Assembly: GCF_001429065.1 (NCBI RefSeq)
Contig: NZ_LMIB01000012.1
Span: forward strand, 186,001 to 250,000
Length of the DNA stretch: 64,000 nt
DNA from: Sphingomonas sp. Root710
GTDB lineage: Bacteria; Pseudomonadota; Alphaproteobacteria; Sphingomonadales; Sphingomonadaceae
Reading direction: 5' to 3'
The notes beneath the pieces were generated by a model. It searched no databases. It saw only the letters and a program-made list of their open reading frames with translations, and was not told where the DNA came from. This document shows positions 43,130 through 53,023 of the stretch, in pieces. The position numbers were made by a program, and so were the translations under genes. Positions within the stretch are counted from its first letter, which is position 1, and the number at the start of each line of letters is the position of its first letter.

Positions 43130-43699
43130 ATGGCGGCTATGAGCACAAAAGAGGCAATCTTGACGGAGGCGCGGCGAATCGCGCAGGCGCACGGCTATAG
43201 CGGCATGAATTTCCGCGAACTGGCAACCAGTGTGGGGATCAAGCCTGCCAGCATCTACAATCATTTCCCTAGCAAGGCAGAATTGGGGGCTGCGGTCGCC
43301 CGGCGCTATTGGGAAGACGCGGCGGCCAATCTAGAGCTTATCTCGACAGTGGAGAGAGATCCGGTGGCGTCGCTACGGCGTTACCCGGAGATGTTCCGTC
43401 GATCGTTAGAGAGCGACAACCGCCTCTGCCTCGGCAGTTTTATGTCGGCTGAGCATGACGATTTGCCGGCGTCAGTCATGCAAGAGGTTCAGACGTTTAC
43501 CGACATCAACGTCGCGTGGCTTGCTCGAATGCTCGTAGCGGCGGGAATTGCGGACACGGATGGCGCAGCGCACGGAAGAGCTCAAGCGATCTTCGCCTCG
43601 ATCGCGGGGGCGCAACTGATGGCCAGAAGCCGATCCGACATAGGGGTGTTCGATAGCCTAGTCAGTGCTTATCGAAAGGCAGGGCTTCTGCCGTCATAG
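43130..43699 (+). CDS. TetR-family transcriptional regulator
   Basis: A 189-residue TetR protein. The helix-turn-helix spans about residues 8-52 (ILTEARRIAQAHGYSGM, FRELATSVGIKPASIYNHF, PSKAELGAAVA). The C-terminal domain begins around residue 70. An AGAAGGGA site precedes the ATG at 43130; 43139 is an alternative in-frame start. Most likely the repressor of the divergent amidase. Confidence 0.9.
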   Translation: MAAMSTKEAILTEARRIAQAHGYSGMNFRELATSVGIKPASIYNHFPSKAELGAAVARRYWEDAAANLELISTVERDPVASLRRYPEMFRRSLESDNRLCLGSFMSAEHDDLPASVMQEVQTFTDINVAWLARMLVAAGIADTDGAAHGRAQAIFASIAGAQLMARSRSDIGVFDSLVSAYRKAGLLPS

Positions 43700-43764
43700 C
43701 ACAATCGCCAAGGGTCCTTTTATCAGTCAACCCCTCACTCCTAAAAGGAGATTGAACGGTATGA

Positions 43765-43905
43765 CTAGGGCAGCATGTGGCTTACCGAGGGCCCGGCGAG
43801 ACGCGGAGCAACCCGCGCACCATACCGCTCCTTCCCGCGGGCCGGGTCTGCTTCGGCATTCGCCCGGTACGCGAGCATCTCAGGGTCTGTGATCGTCTTG
43901 GCCAT
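43765..43905 (-). CDS. Small hypothetical protein, 46 residues
   Basis: A short frame reading MAKTITDPEMLAYRANAEA at its start, with an AGGAAGG site 9 bp before the ATG. It is charged, soluble and without a recognisable motif. The region 43700-44128 has no other candidate gene. It may be a real small protein, an antitoxin-like remnant or chance. Confidence 0.3.
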   Translation of the reverse strand: MAKTITDPEMLAYRANAEADPARGKERYGARVAPRLAGPSVSHMLP

Positions 43906-44128
43906 GGGGTCGCCTTCCTGGACAGCAATGTGCTGCCCTCATCAGAAGGGGGCCTCCGCTAACCCACGACCGGCTTTGCCGTCGGCCAAGACGACATAGG
44001 CGCGACGAGATAAGCTGAGACCCCAAGCGTCGCCCTGAACAAACTAATTGGTTCGGGCTGATCATTTTATCAGAAGATCCAATGCGGCTGAAACGTCCCG
44101 CCAGACGGTTCCGTCCGCAGCAGATTGA

Positions 44129-44603
44129 TCATCGGGGCTCGATCGAGCCGGCGGGAGAGAAATCTCGAGTATAGTCCTTAGGCAGCCAGTTCTGAGTTCC
44201 GTCGAGACAGAACGGCTCCACGGCTTCCCCCAAAACACCGGGGCCTTCAAGAATAACGAGAGTGTCGACAGCTACTGGTCTATCGTCACTTGCAGGCAGC
44301 ACGGCGAAATGTCTCCAGCCCTCGTATCCTCCGGCCCTGCTCTTGGCGTTTATCTCACCACAGAAAGTCAGCCGGTCCTGGCTTTGATCACGCCTTTTCG
44401 AATATGTTGCTCGCACATTTTTGAATCGAGAACTGGGGGAAATCGGGCAGTTCGTTGTCCATGATCGTCTGACCGAGGGCGGCATAGCCGTCAGCCAGCG
44501 CTTGAACGCTGGCCGGTATCGAATCTTGCCCCCATGTTGGAGCGCAGACCACCATCAAGCCGCAAATCGACACCGTCGTAGAAAAAACCTTTATCAGTGG
44601 CAT
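44129..44603 (-). pseudogene. Exported conserved hypothetical protein, frameshifted
   Basis: The first frame encodes a signal peptide (MPLIKVFSTTVSICGLMVV, cleavage near TWGQ) and continues to ELPDFPQF. The conserved part then appears in another frame: RFKNVRATYSKRRD, LTFCGEINAKSRAGGYEGW, and a second Cys in EPFCLDG. The pattern (FKNVRA, then CGExNAK, then GGYxGW) is typical of a small exported family of unknown function. Removing one base from the five-base G run at 44435-44439 (C run on the coding strand) joins the two halves. So this is a single-base homopolymer change: a true pseudogene, or a sequencing error in an intact gene. Confidence 0.65.
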
Positions 44604-44679
44604 AGTGCAATAACCTCGAAAGCCGTTTACATATTATAGTTGATAAACTTAACCGGCCCGGGTCGGCAGTTATTTGTGC

Positions 44680-44886
44680 ATGGACATGCGCAAACTCGTG
44701 GCGACGAACGTGGCGCGAATACGTCGTGAAAAAGGTCTGACTCAGGAGCGGCTTGCTGAGCTGTCTGGACTGAGCCAGCAGTACCTTAGCGGGCTCGAGC
44801 GCGGGAACCGCAACCCGACGATAGTCACACTCCATGAACTTGCTACCGCGCTGAAGGTAAGCCACGTCGACCTCGTCATGCCATGA
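44680..44886 (+). CDS. Small XRE-family helix-turn-helix protein
   Basis: A 68-residue protein that is almost entirely a Cro/CI helix-turn-helix: VATNVARIRREKGLTQERLA, LSGLSQQYLSGLERG, NPTIVTLHELATALKV. There is no second domain. A TTG two codons upstream is an alternative start; no strong ribosome site is visible for either. Similar short regulators act as stand-alone repressors or as the DNA-binding part of small mobile loci. Target unknown. Confidence 0.8.
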   Translation: MDMRKLVATNVARIRREKGLTQERLAELSGLSQQYLSGLERGNRNPTIVTLHELATALKVSHVDLVMP

Positions 44887-46318
<1,432 letters not shown>

Positions 46319-46319
<1 letters not shown>

Positions 46320-46945
46320 TGAGCACCTGCGACGCTTCGATTCTCGGCGACGTGCGTGCGGCCCGGATGGCAATGGAGACGGATACCCGCGCCTTATTGC
46401 TCAAGGCGGCCGCCGTGGTGCTGACTGAAGAAGGACCGTCGGCGCTGACGGTCCGCCGCGTGGCCGAGAGAGTCAACGCATCTACGAAGATGATCTACAC
46501 CCATTTCGGCGGCAAGGACGGATTGCTCGAGGCCTTGTATCTGCACAGCTTTGCTGGCCTCACGGAGGCGTTCAAAGCGCAGAACGAAGAGAGCGATCCG
46601 GTCCTGCGGTTGGACAAGATGGTGTGCGCCTACCGCACTTTCGCGTTGAGCGAACCCGCGCTCTACAATGTCATGTTCGGCGATCTAGGGCGCGCATGGG
46701 AAGCACCGATCGAGAGCCGCAAGCAAGCATGGACGAGCTTTGAAACACTGCGCGACACAGTCCGGCTCTGCATGTCGCCGGCGCAGGCTGCGGAGGCCGG
46801 ACGAATAACCTATCTATTGTGGGCGGCGATGCATGGTGTTGTGAGCTTGGAGTTGCGCAAGCTGATTGGCGGTCCGGACGGCGGTGAGCATCTATATCAA
46901 CTCGCAGCCGCTGCTGTCCGCCAAGCGCATCAGGTGGGACAATGA
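46319..46945 (+). CDS. TetR-family transcriptional regulator
   Basis: A 208-residue TetR protein whose helix-turn-helix lies at about residues 22-68 (LLLKAAAVVLTEEGPSAL, TVRRVAERVNASTKMIYTHF, GGKDGLLEALY). The C-terminal region resembles the TetR_C WHG-type domain. Translationally coupled to the nitronate monooxygenase gene; an internal ATG (MAMETDTRA) is an alternative start. Confidence 0.88.
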
Positions 46946-46972
46946 TCTGATCTGAATACCGGTGCCGACCGG

Positions 46973-47410
46973 TTATCCAGCGAAGGAAGAAGCGGTCATC
47001 TTCTCAACCAGTTTCTCGGCACCCTTGGCGAACTCCGCCACCGACGGCACGTTGTAAATTGCGAGCTTGTTACCGAAAGGGTCGCGGAAATAGGCGATGT
47101 ACATCTCCGGCGTTCGGTAGCCGGGTCCGCCTTCGTCGACCGACCCGTTCCTCATGGCAATACCGTAAACTGCATCAACAAGACGCTTCGTCAGTGCGGG
47201 TATGCCAAACATCGAGCCATTACCGTTAGTGACGGCGCCCTTGTCGTAGGGGGCGGCTATCGCCAGCATCGTGGCTCCACCGTCGAGTGCGTAGAATATC
47301 ATTTTGGGCGCGGCTACGATCGCTCTGCCGCCGAGAGGTTGCAGGATCGCGTCGTAGAAGAGGCGGGAAGCAACGAGATCATCAGATCCGATCGTGACAT
47401 AACCGATCAT
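46973..47410 (-). CDS. VOC-family (glyoxalase-like) protein
   Basis: A 145-residue single vicinal-oxygen-chelate domain. It opens with IGYVTIGSDDLVASRLFYDAI and ends with YIAYFRDPFGNKLAIY, the usual second metal-binding region. The typical first His and last Glu ligands are not all obvious (the opening Tyr replaces His), so it may be a binding or lyase-like variant. GAGGGAG precedes the ATG. Converges with the TetR gene through a short ACCGGT-N4-ACCGGT hairpin. Confidence 0.82.
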   Translation of the reverse strand: MIGYVTIGSDDLVASRLFYDAILQPLGGRAIVAAPKMIFYALDGGATMLAIAAPYDKGAVTNGNGSMFGIPALTKRLVDAVYGIAMRNGSVDEGGPGYRTPEMYIAYFRDPFGNKLAIYNVPSVAEFAKGAEKLVEKMTASSFAG

Positions 47411-47518
47411 TACAGCTCCCTCAGAACTTCGGACACCGTGGGCAGGCTTCGTTAGTGGAACACCATCCGAAGCAGCCCCTGGTGTGATCGATGGAGAGTT
47501 CCGTCCTCTCGCGCAATT

Positions 47519-48331
47519 TCACTTCGCCGACGCACGCGCACCCGTGCCCGTTATGATGCCGCCGTCGATAACCAGTTCGGTTCCCGTCATATAACTCGAA
47601 GCGTCCGAGGCGAGGAACAGCACCCCGTCGGCAATCTCGTCGGGCCGTCCTGCCCTGCCGAGCGGTACCACTGCCCGCAACGCTTCATCCGCCAGCATGG
47701 CCACAGCGATCTCTTGCCCACCCTGCTCAGCGGAAAGCTTTTCCCAGATTGGCGTGTCGACGAAACCGGGATGTACCGAGTTGACGCGGATACCGTCCGC
47801 CGCCTGGGCACATTCCATGGCAATCGACTTCGCGAATAGACGCACGGCGCCCTTGGTTGCGCTGTATCCCGCAAGATTGGCCGACCCACGGAGACCTGCC
47901 GCGGAGGACATCATAATGATTGAACCCGGCCCCGTGCGACGCATCAAAGGGAGGCAATATTTGACGGAAAGAAACACGCCATCAAGATTGATGGCAGTTT
48001 GGCGACGCCAGTCGACAAGGCTCATGTCCACGATCGAAACCGATCGAATGGCTATTCCGGCGTTGGCCACGAGGATGTCAAGGCCGCCATATCGTTTCTC
48101 AATGTCGGCGACCAAATCCCGCCAGCAACCTTCGTCCGTCACATCTTGGTGCAGGTAGATCGCTTCGCCGCCATCACTTCTGATCCGGTCGACCAAGCTT
48201 TGTCCGAGAATGTCGTCAATATCAGTCGCGATGACCCGAGCACCCGCTTTCGCCAAGGTGGAGGCACAGGCTGCGCCGATTCCCGAAGCGGCTCCCGTCA
48301 CGAATGCAACTTTCCCGTCTACCTGACCCAT
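47519..48331 (-). CDS. Short-chain dehydrogenase/reductase
   Basis: A 270-residue classical SDR with TGAASGIG (cofactor), VANAGIA, catalytic Ser in IIMMSSAAGLRG, and YSATKGAVR (Tyr, Lys). The C-terminal family tail TGTELVIDGGIITGTG is present. It has a GGAGG site. It oxidises or reduces a secondary alcohol or ketone with NAD(P). The next SDR lies 108 bp upstream on the same strand, so the two may form a unit. Confidence 0.92.
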   Translation of the reverse strand: MGQVDGKVAFVTGAASGIGAACASTLAKAGARVIATDIDDILGQSLVDRIRSDGGEAIYLHQDVTDEGCWRDLVADIEKRYGGLDILVANAGIAIRSVSIVDMSLVDWRRQTAINLDGVFLSVKYCLPLMRRTGPGSIIMMSSAAGLRGSANLAGYSATKGAVRLFAKSIAMECAQAADGIRVNSVHPGFVDTPIWEKLSAEQGGQEIAVAMLADEALRAVVPLGRAGRPDEIADGVLFLASDASSYMTGTELVIDGGIITGTGARASAK

Positions 48332-48439
48332 GTTTCCTCCGCGGGGCGGCTTGGCCCGAATAGTTCGTCCAGCGCTGTCGGAATATGCTCAACTGGCGCG
48401 AGACGCTCGACAGATTGGTGCCACGAGAGCTTTCGGTAA

Positions 48440-49204
48440 CTACAACAGGCTCTTGTTCATCCCGCCGTCCACCGCAAGCGTCGTCCCCGTGACGTATGAC
48501 GCGAGGGGCGAAGAGAAGAATGTCGCGACAGCAGCAATTTCCGCAACATCGCCTTTACGGCCGAGCGGGATCATTTTGGCCGCTTCATGATATTCGGCGG
48601 CCGACGGACCACCTGCAAGCTCCAACCGCGGAGTCTCGAAGAGGCCGGGGCACAGCGTATTGATCCGGATACCTTTGGGCCCGAGTTCGTGAGAGAGCGT
48701 TTTGGCAAGACCCACCACGCCCGCCCAAGTGGAAACAGACAGGCCAAAGCTTGCCAAGGGCTGAATAGCGGTCAGCGCGGTAATATTAAGAATGCTGCCG
48801 CCTCCACGGCTTTCCATCATCGGCGCGACACCTCTGATCATTCGAACAACACTCAATAGATTCTGTTCGAATGCCCGGGTCCAGCGCAGGTCGTCGAAAT
48901 CCAGCGCATTCCCGAGCGGCGGCGCGCCGTCATTATTGATCAAAATGTCAACGCCGCCCCTTTCACGGACGGCGGCAATGATATTGTCGCACCCATCCAG
49001 CATGCGGATGTCGCCAACAACGGTTCGAACAGCCTGACCGGTCTCGGCGTTTATTTGCTCAGCCGCCTTGCTAAGCGCATCTTCCTTCCGCGCGCTGATA
49101 AGTACGTCGACGCCCTCTGCCGCAAGGGAACGCGCAATCGCGAAGCCGATGCCTTGGCTAGCACCATTAACGACTGCCGCTTTTCCCCTCAGCTTCAAAT
49201 CCAT
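48440..49204 (-). CDS. Atypical SDR lacking the YxxxK catalytic pair
   Basis: A 254-residue SDR-fold protein. The cofactor motif is NGASQGIGFA (first Thr replaced), the NNAG motif reads NNDGAP, and at the usual YxxxK position the sequence is LSVSTWAGVVGLAKTL, with neither Tyr nor Lys in register. Related SDRs annotated as 3-oxoacyl-ACP reductases share this pattern. The C-terminal TGTTLAVDGGMNKSLL is normal. It may bind NAD(P)H and act by a different proton relay. Of two adjacent ATG codons I use 49204, 6 bp after GGGGAG. Confidence 0.88.
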   Translation of the reverse strand: MDLKLRGKAAVVNGASQGIGFAIARSLAAEGVDVLISARKEDALSKAAEQINAETGQAVRTVVGDIRMLDGCDNIIAAVRERGGVDILINNDGAPPLGNALDFDDLRWTRAFEQNLLSVVRMIRGVAPMMESRGGGSILNITALTAIQPLASFGLSVSTWAGVVGLAKTLSHELGPKGIRINTLCPGLFETPRLELAGGPSAAEYHEAAKMIPLGRKGDVAEIAAVATFFSSPLASYVTGTTLAVDGGMNKSLL

Positions 49205-49291
49205 CATCGTCTCCCCAGAGGTCGTTTGTGCCGTCTTCCGAATAGGGGAGTAGGGCACGAAGTGAGCAAGGTCAATAACGGTTCAGTTTAA

Positions 49292-49305
49292 TGACTTCAA
49301 AGTCA
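49292..49305. promoter_or_regulatory. Palindrome TGACTTCAAAGTCA (copy 1)
   Basis: A 6-2-6 palindrome upstream of the SDR at 49204 and of the decayed beta-oxidation genes. A copy differing at one base is at 55914-55927, upstream of an acyl-CoA synthetase gene. Repetition in front of CoA-catabolic units suggests an operator of a shared regulator. Confidence 0.4.
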
Positions 49306-49445
49306 CATTCTATTGGTGTTCGCGGAATTCACGATGGCGATGTCACCAACAAGCGACTCCGCAGGGGCGACTCCGGCGCAACGCGATTCGTTGTGCGACC
49401 GTGCGCTTCCGGACCTACGCGATACGCTGACACCCACCGGGTACC

Positions 49446-49868
49446 AACGGCGTGCCGGCGATGGATCTAGTCGGACGGAACCTGGCCCTGGGTGGCGGCA
49501 CGGTGGTTGAAGACTATTTCGCCTTAGTCGCATCGGATCTCGATCAGGCGCAGGGGCTGCCAGTTGCGGAGAGAAGGCAGGTAGCACTCGCTCTGCTGCG
49601 CGACGTGACAGCCACGCTGCGCGGAGCGAGCGGAGGCGCGGCTGGCGCCGCAGCTGTGGACTATCTGCGGTTCTTCGCGCTGGTGGCAATCGGATGGATG
49701 TGGACGCGCATGGCCGCGGCCGCCCGGAGCGAGAGTTCTCTGTACCAAGAAAAGCGCGCGGTGGCTGACTTCTTTGTCCAACGCGTCTTGCCGCAAGTTC
49801 AGGGGCTGGCAGCAAGCACCGCAGCAGGCGACGAGTCGATTATGGCGCTGGACGCCGCGGTCTTCTGA
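49446..49868 (+). pseudogene. Acyl-CoA dehydrogenase, C-terminal fragment
   Basis: The reading frame begins abruptly with NGVPAMDLVGRNL and covers only the C-terminal extension found in large FadE-like acyl-CoA dehydrogenases: VDYLRFFALVAIGWMWTRMAAAA, then KRAVADFFVQRVLPQVQGLA. The flavin-binding and catalytic-base domains are absent. The preceding 49305-49445 holds nothing recognisable. This is a remnant with the 5' three quarters deleted. Confidence 0.78.
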
Positions 49869-49921
49869 GCAAGGGTGATTTGGATGCCTGGTGAGAGCAT
49901 GCCTAAGGGGGCGGCCATGTC

Positions 49922-50138
49922 TTGCGGCGGGGTGATGAGATCGCTTACCGTCCGCGCGACGTCGATAGGATCCGCGTTCGCGGCTACGGCGTTAGCCACG
50001 GGCGCAGTGGACCAATGTTCCAAGCTGATATGAAGAGCTTGGCTGCCGTACTCGATAAGTATCGCGGTCGTGCCGTCGACTGTCACGAGTGGGCATGGAC
50101 TCCAACGCCACTATTCGAACAGCCCGCAGCCAACCGGC
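49922..50138 (+). pseudogene. 3-hydroxyacyl-CoA dehydrogenase (FadB-type), C-terminal fragment
   Basis: The frame reads GDEIAYRPRDVDRIRVRGYG and then GRSGPMFQADMKSLAAVL, matching the last helical segment of multifunctional beta-oxidation enzymes (EGIAxRPxDID, GYGFPxxRGGPMxxAD). It is followed by a WTPTPLFEQ tail. Everything upstream (enoyl-CoA hydratase and NAD-binding domains) is gone. It runs straight into thiolase sequence. Confidence 0.7.
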
Positions 50139-50879
50139 GCGCTCAGCGATCCGTTCCAGGCGATCCACATGGGCGTAACCGCAGAGAATGTCGCGATACG
50201 CTAAGGTGTTTCGCGAGACGACCAGGATGCGCTCGCTTTCGAAAGCCAAAGACGAGCGGCCAATGCGATCGCGCAGGGCTATTTTAAAGATCAGATCGTT
50301 CCCGTCGAGGTGTCCGCGCGGCGCAAGCCCCTGTCTTTCGACACCGACGAATTCGTTCATGGTGACGCGACTGCGCTAGATTTCGCCAAGCTGAGGCCAG
50401 TCTTTCAGAAGGGCGGTACGGTAACCGCCGGCAACGCGTCCGGCATCAACGATGGAGCCGCAGCATTTATCCTAGCAAGTGAGGCAGCGGTTAAGGCTCA
50501 TTCCCTCAAGCCTATTGCCCGGCTGGTGGCCTATGGACATGCAGGCGTCGAGCCAGCCTACATGGGCATCGGTCCGGTTCCCGCGACCCGTAGTGCGCTT
50601 GCCCGAGCCAACCTTACCGTCGAAGATCTCGATGTCATCGAGTTCAACGAAGCCTTTGCAGCACAGGCTTGCGCGGTTGCGAGGGAGCTTGGCTTCGATT
50701 CCGCGAAGGTGAATCCCAATGGGAGCGGGATCTCGCTTGGCCACCCGGTTGGAGCAACCGGCGCAATCGTCACCACAAAACTCATGTATGAGCTGCAGCG
50801 GGTGCAGGGCAGATTTGGATTGACCACTATATGCATTGGCGGCGGCCAGAGAATAGCAGCCGTCTGGGAACGGTTATAG
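50139..50879 (+). pseudogene. Thiolase (acetyl-CoA acetyltransferase), 5'-truncated with ochre codon
   Basis: From ALSDPFQAIHMGVTAENVAIR the thiolase frame is interrupted by TAA at 50202-50204 (the family has Tyr or Tyr-like there), then continues GVSRDDQDALAFESQRRA to the end. The C-terminal half is intact: GNASGINDGAAAFILAS, VIEFNEAFAAQACAV, NPNGSGISLGHPVGATGA (catalytic His) and ICIGGGQRIA (catalytic-Cys block altered; the usual second Cys reads CIGGG). The nucleophile-Cys domain is deleted. An internal start might still give a 190-residue product, but it could not be an active thiolase. Confidence 0.82.
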
Positions 50880-50905
50880 GCTGACCAAGGTAGTGCTTTG
50901 CAGAG

Positions 50906-51445
50906 CTAGAGAATTTCGCACGGGTGTAGTTCGCGCGCAAAATGGCGCTGGCGATCGACATAGTGGGCCGCCCCCGCAGGGGCGAGCTTACCGATTTCTT
51001 CGGATGACAACGATCGAACGGCCTTTGCGGGCGATCCGACGATCAAGCTACCAGGCGGGAACCTTTTACCCTCTGTGATGAGTGCGCCTGCGCCGATTAG
51101 GCAGTCGTCGCCGATCACCGCGTCATTGAGCACCCGCGCGCCAAGTCCGACCAGTACGCGGTCACCGATCGTGCAGCCATGCAGGATCGCGTGGTGACCG
51201 ATCGTACAGTCGGCGCCGATCACAAGGGGGCTGCCTACGTCCGAATGCAGCATTGCACCCTCCTGAACATTCGTGCGGTCGCCGATGCCGATCGAGGTAT
51301 TGTCTGCGCGGATGACTGCACGGAACCAGACGCTCACGTCCCCGCCTAACCGCACATCGCCGATAACATCGGCCGATGGCGCGATCCAAGCTGAGCCGTC
51401 AGCAGGCAGCGTTGGCACAAGATTGCCGAGGGCATAAAGCGTCAT
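50906..51445 (-). CDS. Gamma-class carbonic anhydrase-like protein
   Basis: A 179-residue left-handed beta-helix protein. Hexapeptide turns are visible, with metal-site histidines in NVQEGAMLHSD and GADCTIGHHAILHGC. A C-terminal helix region (LSSEEIGKLAPAGAAHYVDRQRHF) caps the trimer, as in YrdA/PaaY-type proteins. PaaY relatives act as thioesterases in CoA pathways; others hydrate CO2. Given the CoA-rich surroundings either is possible. The start at 51445 is the first with family similarity. Confidence 0.9.
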   Translation of the reverse strand: MTLYALGNLVPTLPADGSAWIAPSADVIGDVRLGGDVSVWFRAVIRADNTSIGIGDRTNVQEGAMLHSDVGSPLVIGADCTIGHHAILHGCTIGDRVLVGLGARVLNDAVIGDDCLIGAGALITEGKRFPPGSLIVGSPAKAVRSLSSEEIGKLAPAGAAHYVDRQRHFARELHPCEIL

Positions 51446-51849
51446 GGTCGTCCTTTCATCATTGACCGGAATCGGCACCGTGCTGGCGACACGCAGACCT
51501 TTCAGTAGCGCGGATGCTCGCCTGTCGTGCAATCGCAGATCCGCTCGCCTTGATAGCTGATCTGGAGAGCGATTTTCGCGCCGAATACCAACGATTTTTC
51601 AGTAGTTCGACAACAACCTGCTCGCGGGGAAGGAATGTCCACAGTAACGGGCAAGGCCCACGTAAACGATTTCCTCGAATGCGTTGAAGACAATCCACCT
51701 CGAAATAGCTGCTGTGCAGCGGCGGCGAATCGGCGAATCGGCGAATGCCAGATAAGGCATATCGCCTGGGGGCGGGAGGTAGAAAATCTCCCTGAGCCCA
51801 GGTCCAATCTACATAATTCCGTCTGCACGCCGCCGCGCGCGCAAGCCTC
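51446..51849. other. Gene-free stretch, possibly decayed
   Basis: No intact gene. The minus strand holds a broken frame with no match I recognise, and three tandem copies of the 8-mer CGGCGAAT lie at 51723-51746. It may be a degraded gene between the NmrA-like and carbonic-anhydrase-like genes. Confidence 0.35.
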
Positions 51850-52800
51850 CTAATCTCTGGCACCCCAAGTATAAAATGAGTCGGCCTCTTCGCGTCCAGA
51901 AGCGACCAGCTCCTGATAACGCGGCTTCCAAACGTCTCTGATGAAGTCTTCCATTTTAGTCGGCAACAGAGGACGCACGGGCGGGCCATCGCTATGAAAA
52001 TGAACAACTCCGTTGTTGAAAGCGTCGGCGCTCTGATTGTCGTCGAGCCACCTTTCGGCCGTCCCGAAGCGTTTCAGAAATTCGGTTTCTATGTCCTTGC
52101 GCGATCTATCGATGCAACGATACTCAACCGGTCGGCCGATCTCTCGCCCAATCATCGCCGCCAGCTCGTCCATGGTGAGGTCTTCTGAGCCGGCTTCACG
52201 GATTACACGGTGTTCGCCTGTTGGCTGGGTCAGCTCTACTGCCGCAAGATCAGCAATATCATTTGTTGCGACCCATGGCATCTTGAGATCCGGCTTGTAG
52301 AACCAAGCCATCCGGCCATACTTTGCGACCGACTGGGTCCAAGCTGCGGTGTTTTCCATGAACCAAGCCGCCCGCACGTGAACGAGGTCTATATTGTTAA
52401 GTTCGTTCAACTTCTGCTCGAGAATATAGAAGCATTCGGAATGGCCGGTCTTGCCATTAACCTCGGCTCCGAAAGCCGATAGACTGACTGCCAGTTTGAC
52501 GGGAGATTGGCTGAGCGCATCGACAAAGCGCTGGGAGACCACTGGATAGTGCCCGGTAGGATTATTCCAGTCGGACTTGACCATCAGGAAAGCAGCGTCG
52601 ACATCGTCGAAGAACTTATCAAGTTCACCGGTGCCTGTGTCAAAGCTGCCCAGAAATGGTTCTGCACCAATTTCTGCCAGTTCGTCTAGGGCTGCGCCGC
52701 CCCTAGAGAGGGCTCTTACCTGGTGTCCCTCGCTCAGTAGCTTGCGCGTGAGCCGAGCGCCCGTTCTCCCGGTCGCGCCAACGACAGCAAATTTTGTCAT
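51850..52800 (-). CDS. NmrA-like atypical SDR, NAD(P)-binding
   Basis: A 316-residue protein with the NmrA/HSCARG pattern: the N-terminal glycine motif FAVVGATGRTGARLTRKLL, a GSFDTGTGEL segment, and no YxxxK pair. Members sense NADP or reduce small substrates. The later part contains a typical TMDELAAMIGREIGRPVEY segment. GGAG lies 7 bp before the ATG. Its role in this region is unclear. Confidence 0.87.
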   Translation of the reverse strand: MTKFAVVGATGRTGARLTRKLLSEGHQVRALSRGGAALDELAEIGAEPFLGSFDTGTGELDKFFDDVDAAFLMVKSDWNNPTGHYPVVSQRFVDALSQSPVKLAVSLSAFGAEVNGKTGHSECFYILEQKLNELNNIDLVHVRAAWFMENTAAWTQSVAKYGRMAWFYKPDLKMPWVATNDIADLAAVELTQPTGEHRVIREAGSEDLTMDELAAMIGREIGRPVEYRCIDRSRKDIETEFLKRFGTAERWLDDNQSADAFNNGVVHFHSDGPPVRPLLPTKMEDFIRDVWKPRYQELVASGREEADSFYTWGARD

Positions 52801-53023
52801 AAAAGTCTCCAGACGAATTGGAATTGCAAAAGCCGCATTTTACTGGCGAAGCCTCGCTCCGCCCGACGGGTGAGCATGGCCATCACGCCACACCGCCTAA
52901 TATTTACAAATCGCGGGACGGCGATCAGAGGCCCCAACTGTATCAGTGTCCGGCATGAGATTAATTGGAAACTCGCCCGCGGCAGTGTGGTACAGCTGAT
53001 CGCCGGAGTTTCGAAAAACCCCA

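Noticed and set aside
46958-46973. ACCGGT-N4-ACCGGT hairpin between convergent TetR and VOC genes as a strong terminator
   Set aside because: Six pairs only and no T-run; at most a weak bidirectional signal.
51723-51746. Three tandem copies of CGGCGAAT as a functional repeat
   Set aside because: Only three copies in gene-free DNA; no link to a regulator, and small enough to arise by slippage.
51502-51828. 108-codon minus-strand frame beside the NmrA-like gene
   Set aside because: No recognisable domain, and it contains the CGGCGAAT tandem repeat; it looks like degraded sequence rather than a working gene.
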